DNA of 64,000 bases from Anadara kagoshimensis (taxonomy: Eukaryota > Mollusca > Bivalvia > Arcoida > Arcidae): positions 71,289,356-71,353,355 of the forward strand of contig CM037865.1 of NCBI GenBank assembly GCA_021292105.1, read 5' to 3'. The position numbers were made by a program, and so were the translations under genes. Position 1 is the first letter of the stretch, and every line of letters begins with the position of its first letter. Of the stretch, positions 12,125 to 23,730 are shown one piece after another. The notes under the pieces are model-generated. The model was not told the DNA's origin. It did no database searches and was given only the letters and a program-made list of their open reading frames with translations.

Positions 12125-15100
12125 TTAGTTGAAAAAGAATCCCGAAGATTTGGTGTTTGTCAAGGAAATGTCGATATCAAAACAACCTGCTTTGAGATTT
12201 CCAGCATTTGTGTCAACAAGTTCCACGTGAACATGGTAATCGCCCTGGAAAATTACAAAAATATTTTGTTGAAATTTCAAAAACAAGTTAAACAAGAGGC
12301 CCATGGGCCTTAACGCTCACCTGAAGAAGAGTACATATCTTATGCAGAGGTTCAATGGTCAATGACATTAATAAAAGAGAATATCAAAATTTTCAGCAGT
12401 AAGGGCCAATAATATGCAAGTTTTTGCAAATTAATTATAATAATTATTATATAAGTATGCTATATATAACATATTTAAAGTCTAGCTACAATATATTATT
12501 TATAAACAGCTAAAATATCTGTATATTAAAATGTGCATTAGGCCAATACCTACAGTATTCCAATATACATGCCTATACAAAGAGTTTATAGTTTTTGAGA
12601 TAATTAACCATTTAAGTATTCGTTTGCATCTATGACCTTGACCTTTAAACCTATGACCTTCATTCATATATCAAAATTATTGTTGTGCAAATGCCTACAA
12701 TATTCCAATGTACATGCCTATACAAAAAGTTTATAGTTTTTGAGATAATTAACCATTTAAGTATTCATTCGCGTCTATGACCTTGACCTTTTAACCTATG
12801 ACCTTTATTCATATATCAAAATGATTGTTGTGCAAATGCCTACAATATTCCAATATACATGCCTATACAAACAGTTTATAGTTTTTGAGATAATTAACCA
12901 TTTAAGTATTCATTTGCATCTATAACCTTGACCTTTGAACCTATGACCTTCATTCATATATCAAAATGATCATTAGGCCAATACATACCTTATTCCAATA
13001 TACATGCCTATACAAAAAGTTTATAGTTTTTGAGATAATTAACCTTTTAAGTATTCATTTGCACCTATGACCTTGACCTTTGAAACTATGACCTTCATTC
13101 ATATATCAAAATGATCGATAGGCCAATACCTACAATATTTTAATATATATGCCTATACAAAAAGTTTATAGTTTCTGAGATAATTAACCATTTAAGTATT
13201 AGTTTGCATCTATGACCTTGACCTTTGAACCTATGAACTTCATTTATATATCAAAATGATTGTTGTGCAAATGCCTACAATATTCTAATATACATGCCTA
13301 TACAAAAAGTTTATAGTTTTTGAGATAATTAACCATTTAAGTATTAGTTTGCATCTATGACCTTGACCTTTGGACCTATGCCCTTCATTCATATATCAAA
13401 ATGATCGTTAGACCAATACCTACAATATTCCAATAACATGCCTATACAAAAAGTTTACAGCTTTTGAGATAATTAACCATTTAAGTATTAGTTTGCATCT
13501 ATGACCTTGACCTTTGAACCTATGACCTTCATTCATATATCAAAATGATCATTAGGCCAATACCTACAATATTCCAATATACATGCCTTTACAAAAAGTT
13601 TATAGTTTTTGAGATAATTAACCATTTAAGTATTCGTTCGCGTCTATGACCTTGACCTTTGAACCTATGACCTTTATCTATATATCAAAATTATCGTTAG
13701 GCCAATACCTACAATATTCCAATATACATGCCTATACAAAAAGTTTATAGTTTTTGAGATAATTAACTATGTTGGTATTCTCGGCCATCTGTGACCTTGA
13801 CCTTTGAACTCATGACCCTGATCTATTTATCAAAATGATCGTCATGTTAATACCTACAAATAACTGAAAATCCTACGCCATTTTCACAAGAAATGTTAAA
13901 AAAATAGCATTTTTTATCAAAGGTCAAAAACTGGGACATGACCTTGACCTTCGACCTTGACATCAATTGGAAGAAAATTGCAAGAAAAGATCAACAGTGA
14001 AAACTCCATACAATTATCTTCAGCTGTTATGAAGTTATAACAATAAATGTCTCATTTTAAAAATTACGTAATTTTACGCAAAAAACGCGTAACCCATTTT
14101 TCGTCTAATTTTCATGAAAAACACAATTTTTATGTTCCCAGGTATGCTGAATCCAAATATCCAATCAAAATTTGCCTGCACCTTTTGGTTTCAGAGAAGA
14201 AGATTTTTTTGTCTTTTTGCTATTTTTAGTAACAGCCGCCATCTTGTTGGGCGTGGCCAAACCCCGAACACAATTTTGAAAGGCTGCTACCCAGGCATGA
14301 TAATCACTAAGTTTCATCAAATATGGCCCAGTAGTTTTGGAGGAGAAGATTAAAATGTAAAGTTTACACACGACGGACGACGGACGACGCACGACGCACG
14401 ACGGACGACGGACGACGCACGACGGACGGTGATAGATTGCAATAGCTCATCTGAGCCTTTGGCTCAGGTGAGCTAAAAATTTATAGTTTTCGAGATAATT
14501 AACATTTTCGGTATTGTTTCGCATCTGTGACCTTGACCTTTGAACTCATGACCTTTTTCTAATACCTACAACATTCTAATATACATGCCTATACAAAAAG
14601 TTAATAGTTTTCAAGATAATTAACCATTTCAGTATTGATTTGCATCTGTGACCTTGACCTTTGAACCCATGACCTTTTTCTATACATCAAAATGATCGTC
14701 GTATCAATACCTACAACATTCTAATATACATGCCTATACAAAAAGTTATAGTTTTCGAGATAATTAACCATTTCAGTATTGTTTCGCATCTGTGACCTTG
14801 ACCTTTGAACCCATGACCTTTTTCTATACATCAAAATGATTGCTGTATCAATACCTACAACATTCTAATATACATGCCTATACAAAAAGTTTATAGTTTT
14901 CGAGATAATTAACCATTTTGGTATTGTTTCGCATCTGTGACCTTGACCTTTGAACCCATGACCTTTTTCTATACATCAAAATGATCGTTGTATCAATATC
15001 AACAACATTCTAATATAAATGCCTATACAAAAAGTTTATAGTTTTCGAGATAATTAACCATTTCGGTATTGTTTCGCATCCGTGACCTTGACCTTTGAAC

Positions 15101-15777
15101 CCATGACCTTTTTCTATACATCAAAATGATCGTTGTAACAATATCTACAACATTCTAATATAAATGCCTATATAAAAAGTTTATAGTTTTCGAGATAATT
15201 AACCATTTCGGAATTGTTTCGCATCTGTGACCTTGACCTTTGAACCCATGACCTTTTTCTATACATCAAAATGGTCGTTGTATCAATACCTACAACATTC
15301 TAATATACATGACTATACAAAAAGTTTATAGTTTTAGAGATAATAAGTATAATGAGAGGTAAAAAAAATTAGGTCACGACCTTCACAATTGACCTTGACC
15401 TCATTTTGAAGATACTAACAAGAAGATGTCAAAACTGAAAACCCCATGTCATTATCTGGTCAAGTAGTCAAGTTATAACAATTTGAAGCTATTTTACGAT
15501 TTTTTCAAAATTAAACGCAAAAACGCGTAACCCATTTTTCGACCGAATTTCACGAAATGAACAAACTACAGGCTTAAGACCCTAGAGAAGCCAAATATCA
15601 CATCAGATTTTTTCTCCAATCAATACTTTCGGAGAAGAAGATTTTTTAAGATTTTTGCACCCCTAGGTCACCTTGACCTAGTTATGGTAGCCATGGCAAT
15701 GCCACGAACAAATCTGAATTGCACCGACCCAGACATGCTTCTGACCAAGTCTCGTTGAAATCTGCCCAGTGGTTCGT

Positions 15778-15813
<36 letters not shown>

Positions 15814-15842
15814 AACGACGACGACGACGACAGACAACGGAC

Positions 15843-15874
<32 letters not shown>

Positions 15875-18800
15875 TGGCTCAGGTGAGCTAAAAAATTTAG
15901 GATTATGTGTCATATTATAATTTTTTGAATTTTCTGAATGGAATATTCAAAACTTAAGAATATGACACACAGTCATATTAACAACGATTTCTCGGTAGCT
16001 ATATTGGCGGAATGAATGCGTCTCCGCGAAAATCACACCGCCACAAAATATAATCTTCATACCTGGATAATTTGTTCTAGACCGCAAAAATAAAACAACG
16101 CAAATACATTGATCATCGTAAAACAGCGAAATAAAACATAATACATATAGTATTATAGAACAAACATACCTATCCACACCAGAAGCAAAGTAAACACTTT
16201 GAAACTGACAAATTAGGTTAAACACGCTAACTTCTCGGGAAGTTAGGTCGGGTGCTCATTTAGGGAAAGAATATGTAGCTTCTAAGAAGATAATATTTAT
16301 TGTTTTCGTTAATTATACAATATATACACTAGTGTACCTGTCGAACTTACAAAAAGGAGTCGGAGCTGGGATGCCTCGTGACCATGATATCGGTATCAAG
16401 TGACACTTATCCGTTAGCCGAGTGATAAACATTCGACAGATCTGCTTAGTATTTTAACTTACGTTGAGGTTCTGCGACTACAAGGAAACTAACGAATAAG
16501 TGCCACTTATAAATCGATCAAATCTCATTCGATTTTTACTTTATTTAAAATGATAGGTTAGATACTTAATGTAAACAAGGAGTCAAATTATTTAAATTCA
16601 AGGGGCTTCTCCTTTAAATTTGCAAAGAGCTGGGGAAAAATGAAGAAAAAATCGAAAAAGGCATAGCATTGACTTACCGACGCTAACCAGGACCATACAC
16701 CATCAATCTTTGGTACGCTGAATAAATGTGGCGGTAAAGTGTAGGACCCGGCGGTGATTGGACATTTACACGGCAAATGAAGTCCAGCCAGCTCTGATCT
16801 ATCACACTCGTGTGTACTATTTCCGTCAGAGTAACCAATCAAATCACAGAAATCGTACGAGCTGAAATGAACACAAAGATAGCTCGCATTGGTTCTGTAA
16901 AACCCGAGATTAGACTTTGTTGTTTACAAGTCCCTGTTCAAATCACAATTTTAAAAAACAAAGTTAAAACTTTGCAAAGTTCAGTTACACATGTTAACTT
17001 CCACCAGGAAAGTGTAACCGGTAGCTCTGGAAGGGTAAACACCTGTTTATCTGTAACCACTGCGGTAGCTCAGTTGGTAGAGTGCTCGTTCCGTAAGTGG
17101 GAGGTCGTGGGTTCGATCCCCGGCCGGGTCTGACCCAAGACTTGAAAGTGGGTAGTGACTTTTCTTTCGCCAAGCATTCGGCATTACGAAATGAAAGTCA
17201 CGGTTCTTTCGGATGGGAACTTAAAATAAACGAGGTCCCGTGTCACGGTAGGCTTGGCACGCTAAAGAACCCTGCTGTATAATGCCATCAGCGCAACGCA
17301 CAGTCGAAATTTCTGCACCTTCGCCTATAACTGGCGACGTCTCGATATAAGTGAAATATTCTTGACTGGGACGTTTAACACCATTACTCAACTCAACTCC
17401 TGTTTATCTTGCTACATCCGCTACGTAAATCGTTAACTTTCGTGGATTTTCTACAAATGACATAATCTTGTGATATTAAGTTCAGTTTTTTCTGTTCAAA
17501 TATACCGCTATGCCCTTATGTGATGGCAAAGGTGTTAAAACATGTTCCCTGACGGGGCATCGTGTTTGAATTTCTTAACTGTGAAACGGTTCATATTGCA
17601 TGTTAATTAAATTTTACCAACCAGTTTAGATCATGATACAAGCTATTAAATATTCCTTTTAGAAGAAATAATTTTTCACGTGACTGCATGCTTGGCTAAC
17701 GTATTAAAATTTTTTGACGCTTGGTTTTAGAATTAATTATATACATACCAACTACCAACGTTGGAAACACATCCCACCTTTATTTGTTGTCCGAGTAAAG
17801 TTTTGTATATGTTTACATTCATTTCAAGGCCATGACTGGTGATATCTTTATTTATCTGAATGTGTCCCCCCACTGTTAAATTACCAGGTAACTTTACAGG
17901 ATCTGGTTCCAATGATATATTGTCGATTGAGGCATATTGAGTTGAACGTTCAGCTGCACCTAAAAAAAACATGAATTTTATTTCTAATTACAGCAAAAAT
18001 GTATATATAATTACGGGATAACTATGTTACATTTTAAGAGTTCCGACCGTAAAACGTAGATTTTACTGTCGCAATATGCGGAGCCAGGTACACGGTATTT
18101 GCGACAGTAAAATCCACGATTTACGGTATCTCCATTCTAATGCAAATAAAAAATAACGCAAAAAATAATTGAATAAATGGAGAGTTAGACATTGTTTAGT
18201 ACAGACGCATCACTGTAGACCTACGTTACGCCACAAATATAGTTCTATCACTTACGCACTGATATCTATAGGTACTAGTATATTGAATTTATGGTTTGAA
18301 ATACAGATGCCGAATAAATATCAATATTTAAATGTTTCAAAGTCTTTGTTTACAACGAGGAATTATGTCATTGTTGTAAACAAAAGCACGTGTACCGGCG
18401 TGTAGGAATACATGATGTAATCGTAGCACAGACAGCACGCGACGTCATAACTCCGACCGTAAAACGTAGATTTTACTGCAGTCGGGATTCAATCAAAATC
18501 CTGTTTACAAAATCTTTGCATTAGAATTTTGCTTTACATGTTGTGGTTATGCTGGGAAGTTGTTTTTGCACGATCTAGGCATAAATGGTAAAGCTTTGCT
18601 CGTCTGTTAATATTGGTTTTAAATGGATTGGTCACAAAACAAGGTCTGATGACTTAACACATTATATGCAAAACATGCAAACCATTTTTTCATAATTAGT
18701 TTATTTTATAATTAGTCGTGAATTTAATTGTTTACTTCGTAATCAACACGTTTTTATTCATTATTTTACTTCTGGATAGAAACTGCGATTGTGAGAATTT

Positions 18801-20429
18801 GTACATGATCAAACGTTTAGTATTCGTTAGACTATTGCCATATTAACAATCCGATATAAACATACCAATAACAATCTATAACAAAGCATTTGGCAAAATT
18901 CGTTCGGTTACCATATTTCAATCATTCTAAATTCTGGGGAATTTAATTCAAACAAATATAATGCTTAGAGTAATGCATTTTACTTCTTTGCTGCCTTAAA
19001 TAAGACATGACCGTTTTTCCGACGGTTACAAGAATTTTTTACACGGGGTAGACTGTTTTTGTTGGCACTTCCAAAACATCCAAAGTTCCTGCAAATTTTG
19101 AAGTTTTGAAGCGAGAGACATTTAAAACAAATTGTTCTTTCAAAGAAAAATGTGTGTGTGTGTGGGAGGGGGGATGGAATCTATCTTGCAAGGAGTATCA
19201 AACATAAAAACAAATGATCTTCGCTAATTTCCGAGCATTAGAAAGAGGCACCTTGAATATTTGTTTCGAGCAATGCCAAAATAGTCTCACAAAATTGATG
19301 TAAAAGGTTCCAGAGACTGTTAAAAATTTGTTATTTGGAGAAAAATTTTTTTTTGAGGACAAGGCATCAAGAGGTTCTCATTTCTATTTACGTTAAACAA
19401 TAAAACAAACAACGGACATTTAATAAAAAGTATCCTCTCCATAGCAGCACCGGCTTGATCCAGTTTTCATTATTACTAGGTCACCTATGAGGCACGTCAA
19501 TTAAAAATCTCGCGTTAATAAACTTTTACCTATGTACATCTACACGTCACGTGACATTTTAATTAATTATTATGAAACGAAAAACCAATTATTTCTTGGT
19601 TTGGTAAAAACTTTGAAACCGGCAATTTATATTAAACTTTCACCACAGAAGTGAGGCCCGGTGCTCCAAAAGTGTAAGCATCTCCTGTTTAGCTAGCTAC
19701 ACCCGCCACGTGTGTATTTTGATATTTTATTCTTTTTCATGATTATTGTATTTCAAATTGAAAATTAATGCATTCCATATGTAACAACAGAGGCCTTATA
19801 TTTATGTAGCCCCACGGATAAAGTATTGCATTACATGTAAAGATGTTTGTATTGCACGGCAACTCCACTACATCCTAGTTTGTCCAGTTTAATAATTCTT
19901 ATCTGTAGTTCTAATACTTTCAAAGTATATTGTTGTTGATGTTTCTGTGTCTAGGATTGCCATGGATATAATTGATTACACACGTGACGGTTGTAGCAAG
20001 CTAAACAGGAGGTGCTTACCCTTCCGGAGCACCCGACCTCACTTCCCTGGTGGAAGTACACGTGTCATACCTAACTTGTCAGTTCCAAAAGATTTTACTT
20101 TGCTTCTGGATTGTGTTTCGGACATGAATAAGTATGTTTGTTTTTGATGCAACAGAGTCAATAAGAATAGTGTCCAACTTTTAACGATTTTGTATTTTTA
20201 TACCATTGCTTTCGGTTGTCCCTCCAGTTACATGAAACATAATTAAACATACAAGGAATTGTTTTGACAAAAAACAAGGTAAAATTTTGGGGTTTGTATA
20301 TAATGTTTGGTATTTTCGACCATAGTATGGCTTGCTTATTAGATGGAAACAAAGACTATACAAAATTATTATTGAATTATATGGAAGCAGTATAAAGATA
20401 TGTAATTTTAATACTTATATTAAGATGGC

Positions 20430-20466
<37 letters not shown>

Positions 20467-22875
20467 ATACCGATCCATGTCCAAAGCACAACCATAAAGC
20501 CAGACATATGTTTGACCATGGACTGTTTTTGATTCGTTAAAACTGGATATTTTAAATATTGAGAATATGGAATACAAAGATATTTGTCAAAACAATAACA
20601 AAAAAAAAGAAAAAAAAAAAAAAAAAAAACCATACCAATTTATGTCCAAATCACAAAAACTTTGAAACTGACATTAGATTAAACACGCGAACTTTCACCA
20701 TTGAAGTGAGACCGGGTGCTCCGGAAGGGTAAGTGTCTCCTGTTTCGCTAGCTACATCCAAAACGAGTGTAATATAAATGGAAAATGAAGGGAACATGGA
20801 ACCAAGGGACGTCAAATAGATCCCGGACAATCATGGACACAGAGACTTATTATAAAACTTATCAATGTTGATAAAGTTAACAATAAAAAACCTGAAGTCA
20901 TCACATTTACCAAATAGCTTCATTTGTAAGCTTTCGTGGGCGTCGTAATTGAGATATGAGTCTAAATATCAAACGGGACTTGAACAATCAGTCGTATTTT
21001 TTATATCAAGCTCTCTTTCAATTTAGAATGCGGATATTGGTGTAAAGTGTAGAAAAATTAAATGTTTTTATACTTTTTAACAAGATAATGTATTAGAAGC
21101 AAGATGTTTAGATATGTCTTTAAAATGATTTAGAAATTTCATTTGGTTGATGCCTGATATAGAAATGACAGTATATGAATAAGACTGAAAACCATCTTTG
21201 ACAACTGTCAACTTTTTGTTAGATTTACTAATAATGATTCCCTGGTGGAAGTTAACATGTTTTACCTTACTTGTCAGTTTCAAAGTATATACTTTGCTTC
21301 TGGAGTTGTTTCGGGCATGGATTAGTTAGTTTGTTTTTTTATTAGAAGTACATTTAGAGAAACTTGCTTTATAACTTTCCTTGTATGTATATTTGTGAAA
21401 TTGGAGAACCCAATACACCTTCTTCCTCGTTACGATTGATAACAAAAAACTCAAGAACTCCCCAATGATTAGAAACAACTTTATAGTTCTAGTTTATACA
21501 GGGTTATTTGATATACTATCTAAACCAAGCTCGTTAATAAGACATTCAAGCTAGAATATCTTACAAATGAGAATAATAATGTTGGAAGTCTTATCATTTG
21601 GGGCAACATATGTCTGTGAGAATTGCCTAAATGTCTGGACCGTACTGAAAACGGTTTAGTACTCATAGACCGTTTAAAGTTTGACAATCGTTGTTTTAAT
21701 AAAAAAAATCTTACAACCTTTACACAGTAGATATGATGTTAAGTTCAATATCTTTAAATTTAGCCCAACGTCTTGCATACTTTTTAACAGAATCCATTTT
21801 GAAATTCTGCCCTTCCTTTGCTTTGGGATTGTGATTTAGAGATGGATTACTGTCTTTGTTTTTGATTAATTGTATTGTTAATTTGTTCTTAAAATTAACA
21901 TCATGGCAATATCTATTGATTTCATTAATATCAATTGAACTATTAGCTTATTATTTAAATAATAAGTGTTAAATTGAAAGAAAACATTACACAAATGATG
22001 AACATGAAAATATCTAACTAAATAGCAATTATTTTGCTAAAATGTTGTTTACGTATTATATCAATTTTAATTTTAAAGACCTAGACGGCCATTTCGGAAA
22101 ACAATTCTTTATCAGTAGTGCTTGAACTAAAATTGTAAAACCAAAAATATTTTCAAGAGGACCAAAATATAACCAATTTTAGCTAAGGAAATGCATAAGG
22201 GAGTATACTTGAGCTTTTGAAAATTTTCAGATTTTAATTACCAGCAACTTTAGACAATAGTATATTTGACTTATGTTTTAAAAGTTATCATCATGCATAG
22301 AAATAATTATAAAAATAATACATGTAAATTGAAAAAATGCAGAAGTAATCAAAGTAGCAAAAATAATACATGTATTTTACAAAATTGCAAAAGTACTCAA
22401 AGTAGCAAGTACATGTATCATAAATATATGATAATCAATGAAGAGGCTGTTGCTCTAAAAAGCTTCTTTAACCTTGTGACGAATAAGGTCCATGAGCCTT
22501 TTTCTTTTTCTTTTTCGTTTTTTGTTCAATACACAGATTTATATTCTTTTTTTGTCAGATGTTATTATAATGCAGTAAAATTCTTTGTGTCTGGAATACA
22601 AACAGAAGCACAACGCGTGCAAGATATTTTATGCTGTATATAGCATAGCATGCATAGGTCGACCATACCATCTTAAATAACGATGGTACATAAATACATA
22701 TGTTAACCTTTGATGATAGTCTACTATTTCTTAATGTTAAAAAATCAAACTCATACGTACTTAAACAGTTAGTAAACTTGAGTTTTGGTGTAGTTTTCGC
22801 AGGAAGCTGGATTGGGAATATGAATGCTGACACTTGTGTCAGTATCACGACAAACAAAAAACAGAAAATTGCCAT
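12125..22875 (-). CDS. GM2 ganglioside activator-like secreted protein, copy 1
   Basis: Four exons on the minus strand: 22761-22875, 17749-17959, 16678-16861 and 12125-12244 (stop). Phases are 1, 2 and 0, and the product is 209 residues. Exon 1 gives a signal peptide (MAIFCFLFVVILTQVSA) and ends at the first conserved cysteine (FTNC). Exon 2 has the family hallmark SLEPDPVKLPGNLTVGG and ends VGCVSNVGS(C). Exon 3 has LPCKCPITAGSYTLPPHLF, like the GLPCHCPFKEGTYSLP region of GM2A. Exon 4 starts GDYHVHVELVD and carries the last cysteine. The mature part has eight cysteines, enough for the four disulfides of GM2A. Family members fold as a lipid-binding beta cup and present glycolipids to lysosomal hydrolases; the ligand here is unknown. 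Introns are large and full of mobile DNA. It is the first of four tandem paralogues and closest to copy 2. Confidence 0.88.
12291..14475 (+). mobile_element. Helitron-like non-autonomous element with tandem-repeat core
   Basis: Begins near AAGAGGCCCATGGGCC / GCTCACCTGA and ends with a hairpin (CTCATCTGAGCC TTT GGCTCAGGTGAG) directly followed by CTAA at 14444-14474. A terminal hairpin plus CTRR is the Helitron 3' signature, and a tandem-repeat core is usual for Helitron-related short elements of molluscs. The core is nine ~146 bp monomers, followed by a conserved non-repeat block (AACGCGTAACCCATTTTTCG) and a CGACGGA-rich microsatellite just before the hairpin. It sits in intron 3 of GM2A-like gene 1. 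The class assignment is inferred from ends only; there is no Rep/helicase gene. Confidence 0.6.
12560..13860. repeat. ~146 bp tandem array carrying TGACCTTGACCTTTGA motifs
   Basis: The phrase TTTATAGTTTTTGAGATAATTAACC recurs about every 146 bases, and each unit carries TGACCTTGACCTTTGAACC and usually a second ATGACCTT. On the minus strand this reads TCAAAGGTCAAGGTCA, two AGGTCA half-sites with a 5' extension. Nine units are present before the pattern degrades near 13,860. Confidence 0.9.
14476..15892 (+). mobile_element. Second Helitron-like element, related to the one on its left
   Basis: Starts directly at the CTAAAAA end of the first element, already inside repeat units, so it lacks its own 5' end or was split by the first insertion. 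Six diverged TGACCTTGACCTTTGAACC units (14,520-15,260) lead to the same AACGCGTAACCCATTTTTCG block, a GACGACGAC microsatellite, and the terminal hairpin CTCACTTGAGCC TTT GGCTCAGGTGAG with CTAA at 15860-15891. It lies in intron 3 of GM2A-like gene 1. Confidence 0.6.
16160..16260 (-). mobile_element. Retroelement 3' tail copy (family R)
   Basis: Starts with the shared 3' end (AACAAACATACC), then AAGCAAAGTAAACACTTTG, GACAAATTAGGTTAAACACG and a degraded CTTC...GAAG hairpin. It is truncated after GGTCGGGTGCTC. Confidence 0.75.
16325..16455. mobile_element. MITE remnant, same family as 33839-34041
   Basis: The segment GACACTTATCCGTTAGCC...TGATAAACATTCGACAGATCTGC parallels the right half of the TA-flanked MITE at 33839-34041. 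GTACCTGTCGAACTT at 16335 resembles its other end. Diverged and partial. Confidence 0.45.
16925..17440 (-). mobile_element. Retroelement 3' tail copy split by a SINE
   Basis: 16925-17052 and 17399-17437 together form one minus-sense tail copy (AAAGTTAAAACTTTG, ACATGTTAACTTCCACCAGG, GGAAGGGTAAACACCTGTTTATC, then TTGCTACATCCGCTACGT). A tRNA-derived SINE at 17053-17398 interrupts it. It is in intron 2 of GM2A-like gene 1. Confidence 0.88.
17053..17398 (+). mobile_element. tRNA-derived SINE with 11 bp target-site duplication
   Basis: The head is tRNA-like: the A-box region GTAGCTCAGTTGGTAGAGTG and the B-box region GGTTCGATCC are correctly spaced. The non-tRNA body includes GAAAGTCACGGTTC and GTGTCACGGTAGGC, and the tail is ACTCAACTCAACT. 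CCTGTTTATCT occurs on both sides (17042-17052 and 17399-17409), fixing the insertion boundaries. A diverged relative is at 49472-49670. Confidence 0.92.
18043..18128. repeat. Foldback with ~35 bp arms
   Basis: CCGTAAAACGTAGATTTTAC...GTCGCAATATGCG pairs with CGGTATTTGCGAC...GTAAAATCCACGATTTACGG. The left-arm sequence (CCGACCGTAAAACGTAG...) occurs again in the same orientation at 18451-18480 next to ACTGCAGTCGG, so two related pieces lie about 400 bases apart. Confidence 0.75.
19601..19716 (-). mobile_element. Retroelement 3' tail copy (family R)
   Basis: Contains AAAAACTTTGAAACCGGCAA, a degraded CTTTCACCACAGAAG hairpin, CCGGTGCTCC and TTTAGCTAGCTACACCCGCC. Both ends are truncated. Confidence 0.8.
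19927..20145 (+). mobile_element. Retroelement 3' tail copy (family R)
   Basis: Starts inside the ORF-end segment (GATGTTTCTGTGTCTAGGAT), then AAGCTAAACAGGAGGTGC, the CTTACCC...GGAGCACC hairpin and TCACTTCCCTGGTGGAAGT. It ends at the shared AAGTATGTTTGTTTTT. Confidence 0.88.
20630..21025 (-). mobile_element. Retroelement copy with tail plus internal RT remnants
   Basis: Reads from the shared 3' end (CATACCAATTTATGTCC) through the hairpin tail. It then jumps by internal deletion to CCTGAAGTCATCACATTTAC and AATCAGTCGTATTTTTTATA, which match the RT-coding copy near 35,740-35,860. Confidence 0.8.
21238..21337 (+). mobile_element. Retroelement 3' tail copy (family R), inverted relative to its neighbour
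   Basis: Contains GATTCCCTGGTGGAAGTTAA, CTTACTTGTCAGTTTCAAAG and CATGGATTAGTTAGTTTGTT. Together with the opposite-sense copy at 20630-21025 it forms an inverted pair about 710 bases wide. Confidence 0.85.
22058..22240 (+). repeat. Dispersed repeat, copy 1 of 3
   Basis: Core ACAATTCTTTATCAGTAGTGCTTG, then AAGAGGACCAAAATATAACC and GGAAATGCATAAGGGAGTAT. It matches copies at 26000-26195 and 53813-53910. Copies 1 and 2 lie in intron 1 of GM2A-like genes 1 and 2. Confidence 0.75.
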
Positions 22876-23730
22876 ATTTCTTTACACGTTTAAAAAGAAG
22901 AATAAAGGCTCGATAGAAATAGTTCCCGACTTGTTATCGGCAGATGGAACAATTCACATTACATAACACCATTAACATTAAGATGCACTGTCAATAAAAG
23001 TAGTCCATCGGAATTAGAAATAATATAAATACGTATATAATAGAGGTTATCATGTACACTTAATCTTATTTATTCCGCATTTGTTACATATACATCATTT
23101 CCATTTATAATCATGTTTTGTATTTGTATTCTTCGTTCGTTTTTGTTTTGTTTCTGATTTCATTGATTATAGACAAGTGCATGTTTTCAACTTCAAATTA
23201 TAAATATATTTAACTACTAACGCTTTAGAAATACCAAAAGCAACCGAGAAGTCAGATATGTTGTATTATTTTTGGCAATACTTTTTGGACTTCTTTGACT
23301 TTTACGTTGTGCAAGTGATTAAATTTTGTAACCTGCTATTACTTGACTTTGCATCATCGAAAATTGTCGTTTGTAAAACCAAACAAAAGATACGCTACCT
23401 CAAAAGTAGGCTACAAATCTTAAATTTCGTCATGTTAATTCACATGCTTAGATGCGATCAAAAATACTATTTTTATAAAATAATTCCACTGGGAATGTGT
23501 CCAATTTTTAGAATATCGCGACGAAAATCCCAATAATTTGAATCTACACTCAATGAAAAAAAGTTATTATATACAAGACATTACAAGTGGTAGCATAGTT
23601 CATCTGTGGGTTTTGTATACTTGTATTTACCACGATTCACCGGCTTCGTTAATTTAATTCTCTAAATAAATAAAAACAAAACTATTTCTTAATTACTTTT
23701 ACTGCAAACGACAAATAAACAGTTGAACAA
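22876..23730. other. Spacer between GM2A-like genes 1 and 2
   Basis: Upstream region of gene 1 and downstream region of gene 2. It is AT-rich with no recognised repeat, and no clear TATA box stands close to the gene 1 start. An open stretch near 23258-23536 has no coding features I can support. Confidence 0.55.

Larger units (their letters stand above)
17960..22760 (-). other. Intron 1 of GM2A-like gene 1
   Basis: About 4.8 kb with no coding exon recognised. It holds a foldback at 18043-18128, four family R tail copies (19.6-21.3 kb), a (TA)n run at 20433-20462, poly-A at 20600-20631 and one copy of a dispersed repeat at 22058-22240. Confidence 0.7.

Noticed and set aside
12560-13860. Protein-coding tandem repeat
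   Set aside because: The ~146-base period is not a multiple of three and every frame is interrupted by stops.
14114-14353. Open frames at the end of the first Helitron-like element
   Set aside because: They come from a non-coding block conserved in both elements; no helicase or Rep motif is present.
17062-17135. Possible tRNA gene with good A and B boxes
   Set aside because: It heads a 346-base SINE with target-site duplication, and its anticodon and acceptor stems do not pair properly. The same applies to 49479-49545.
18169-18405. 78-codon plus-strand frame in intron 1 of GM2A-like gene 1
   Set aside because: It lies between two related foldback fragments and shows no protein features.
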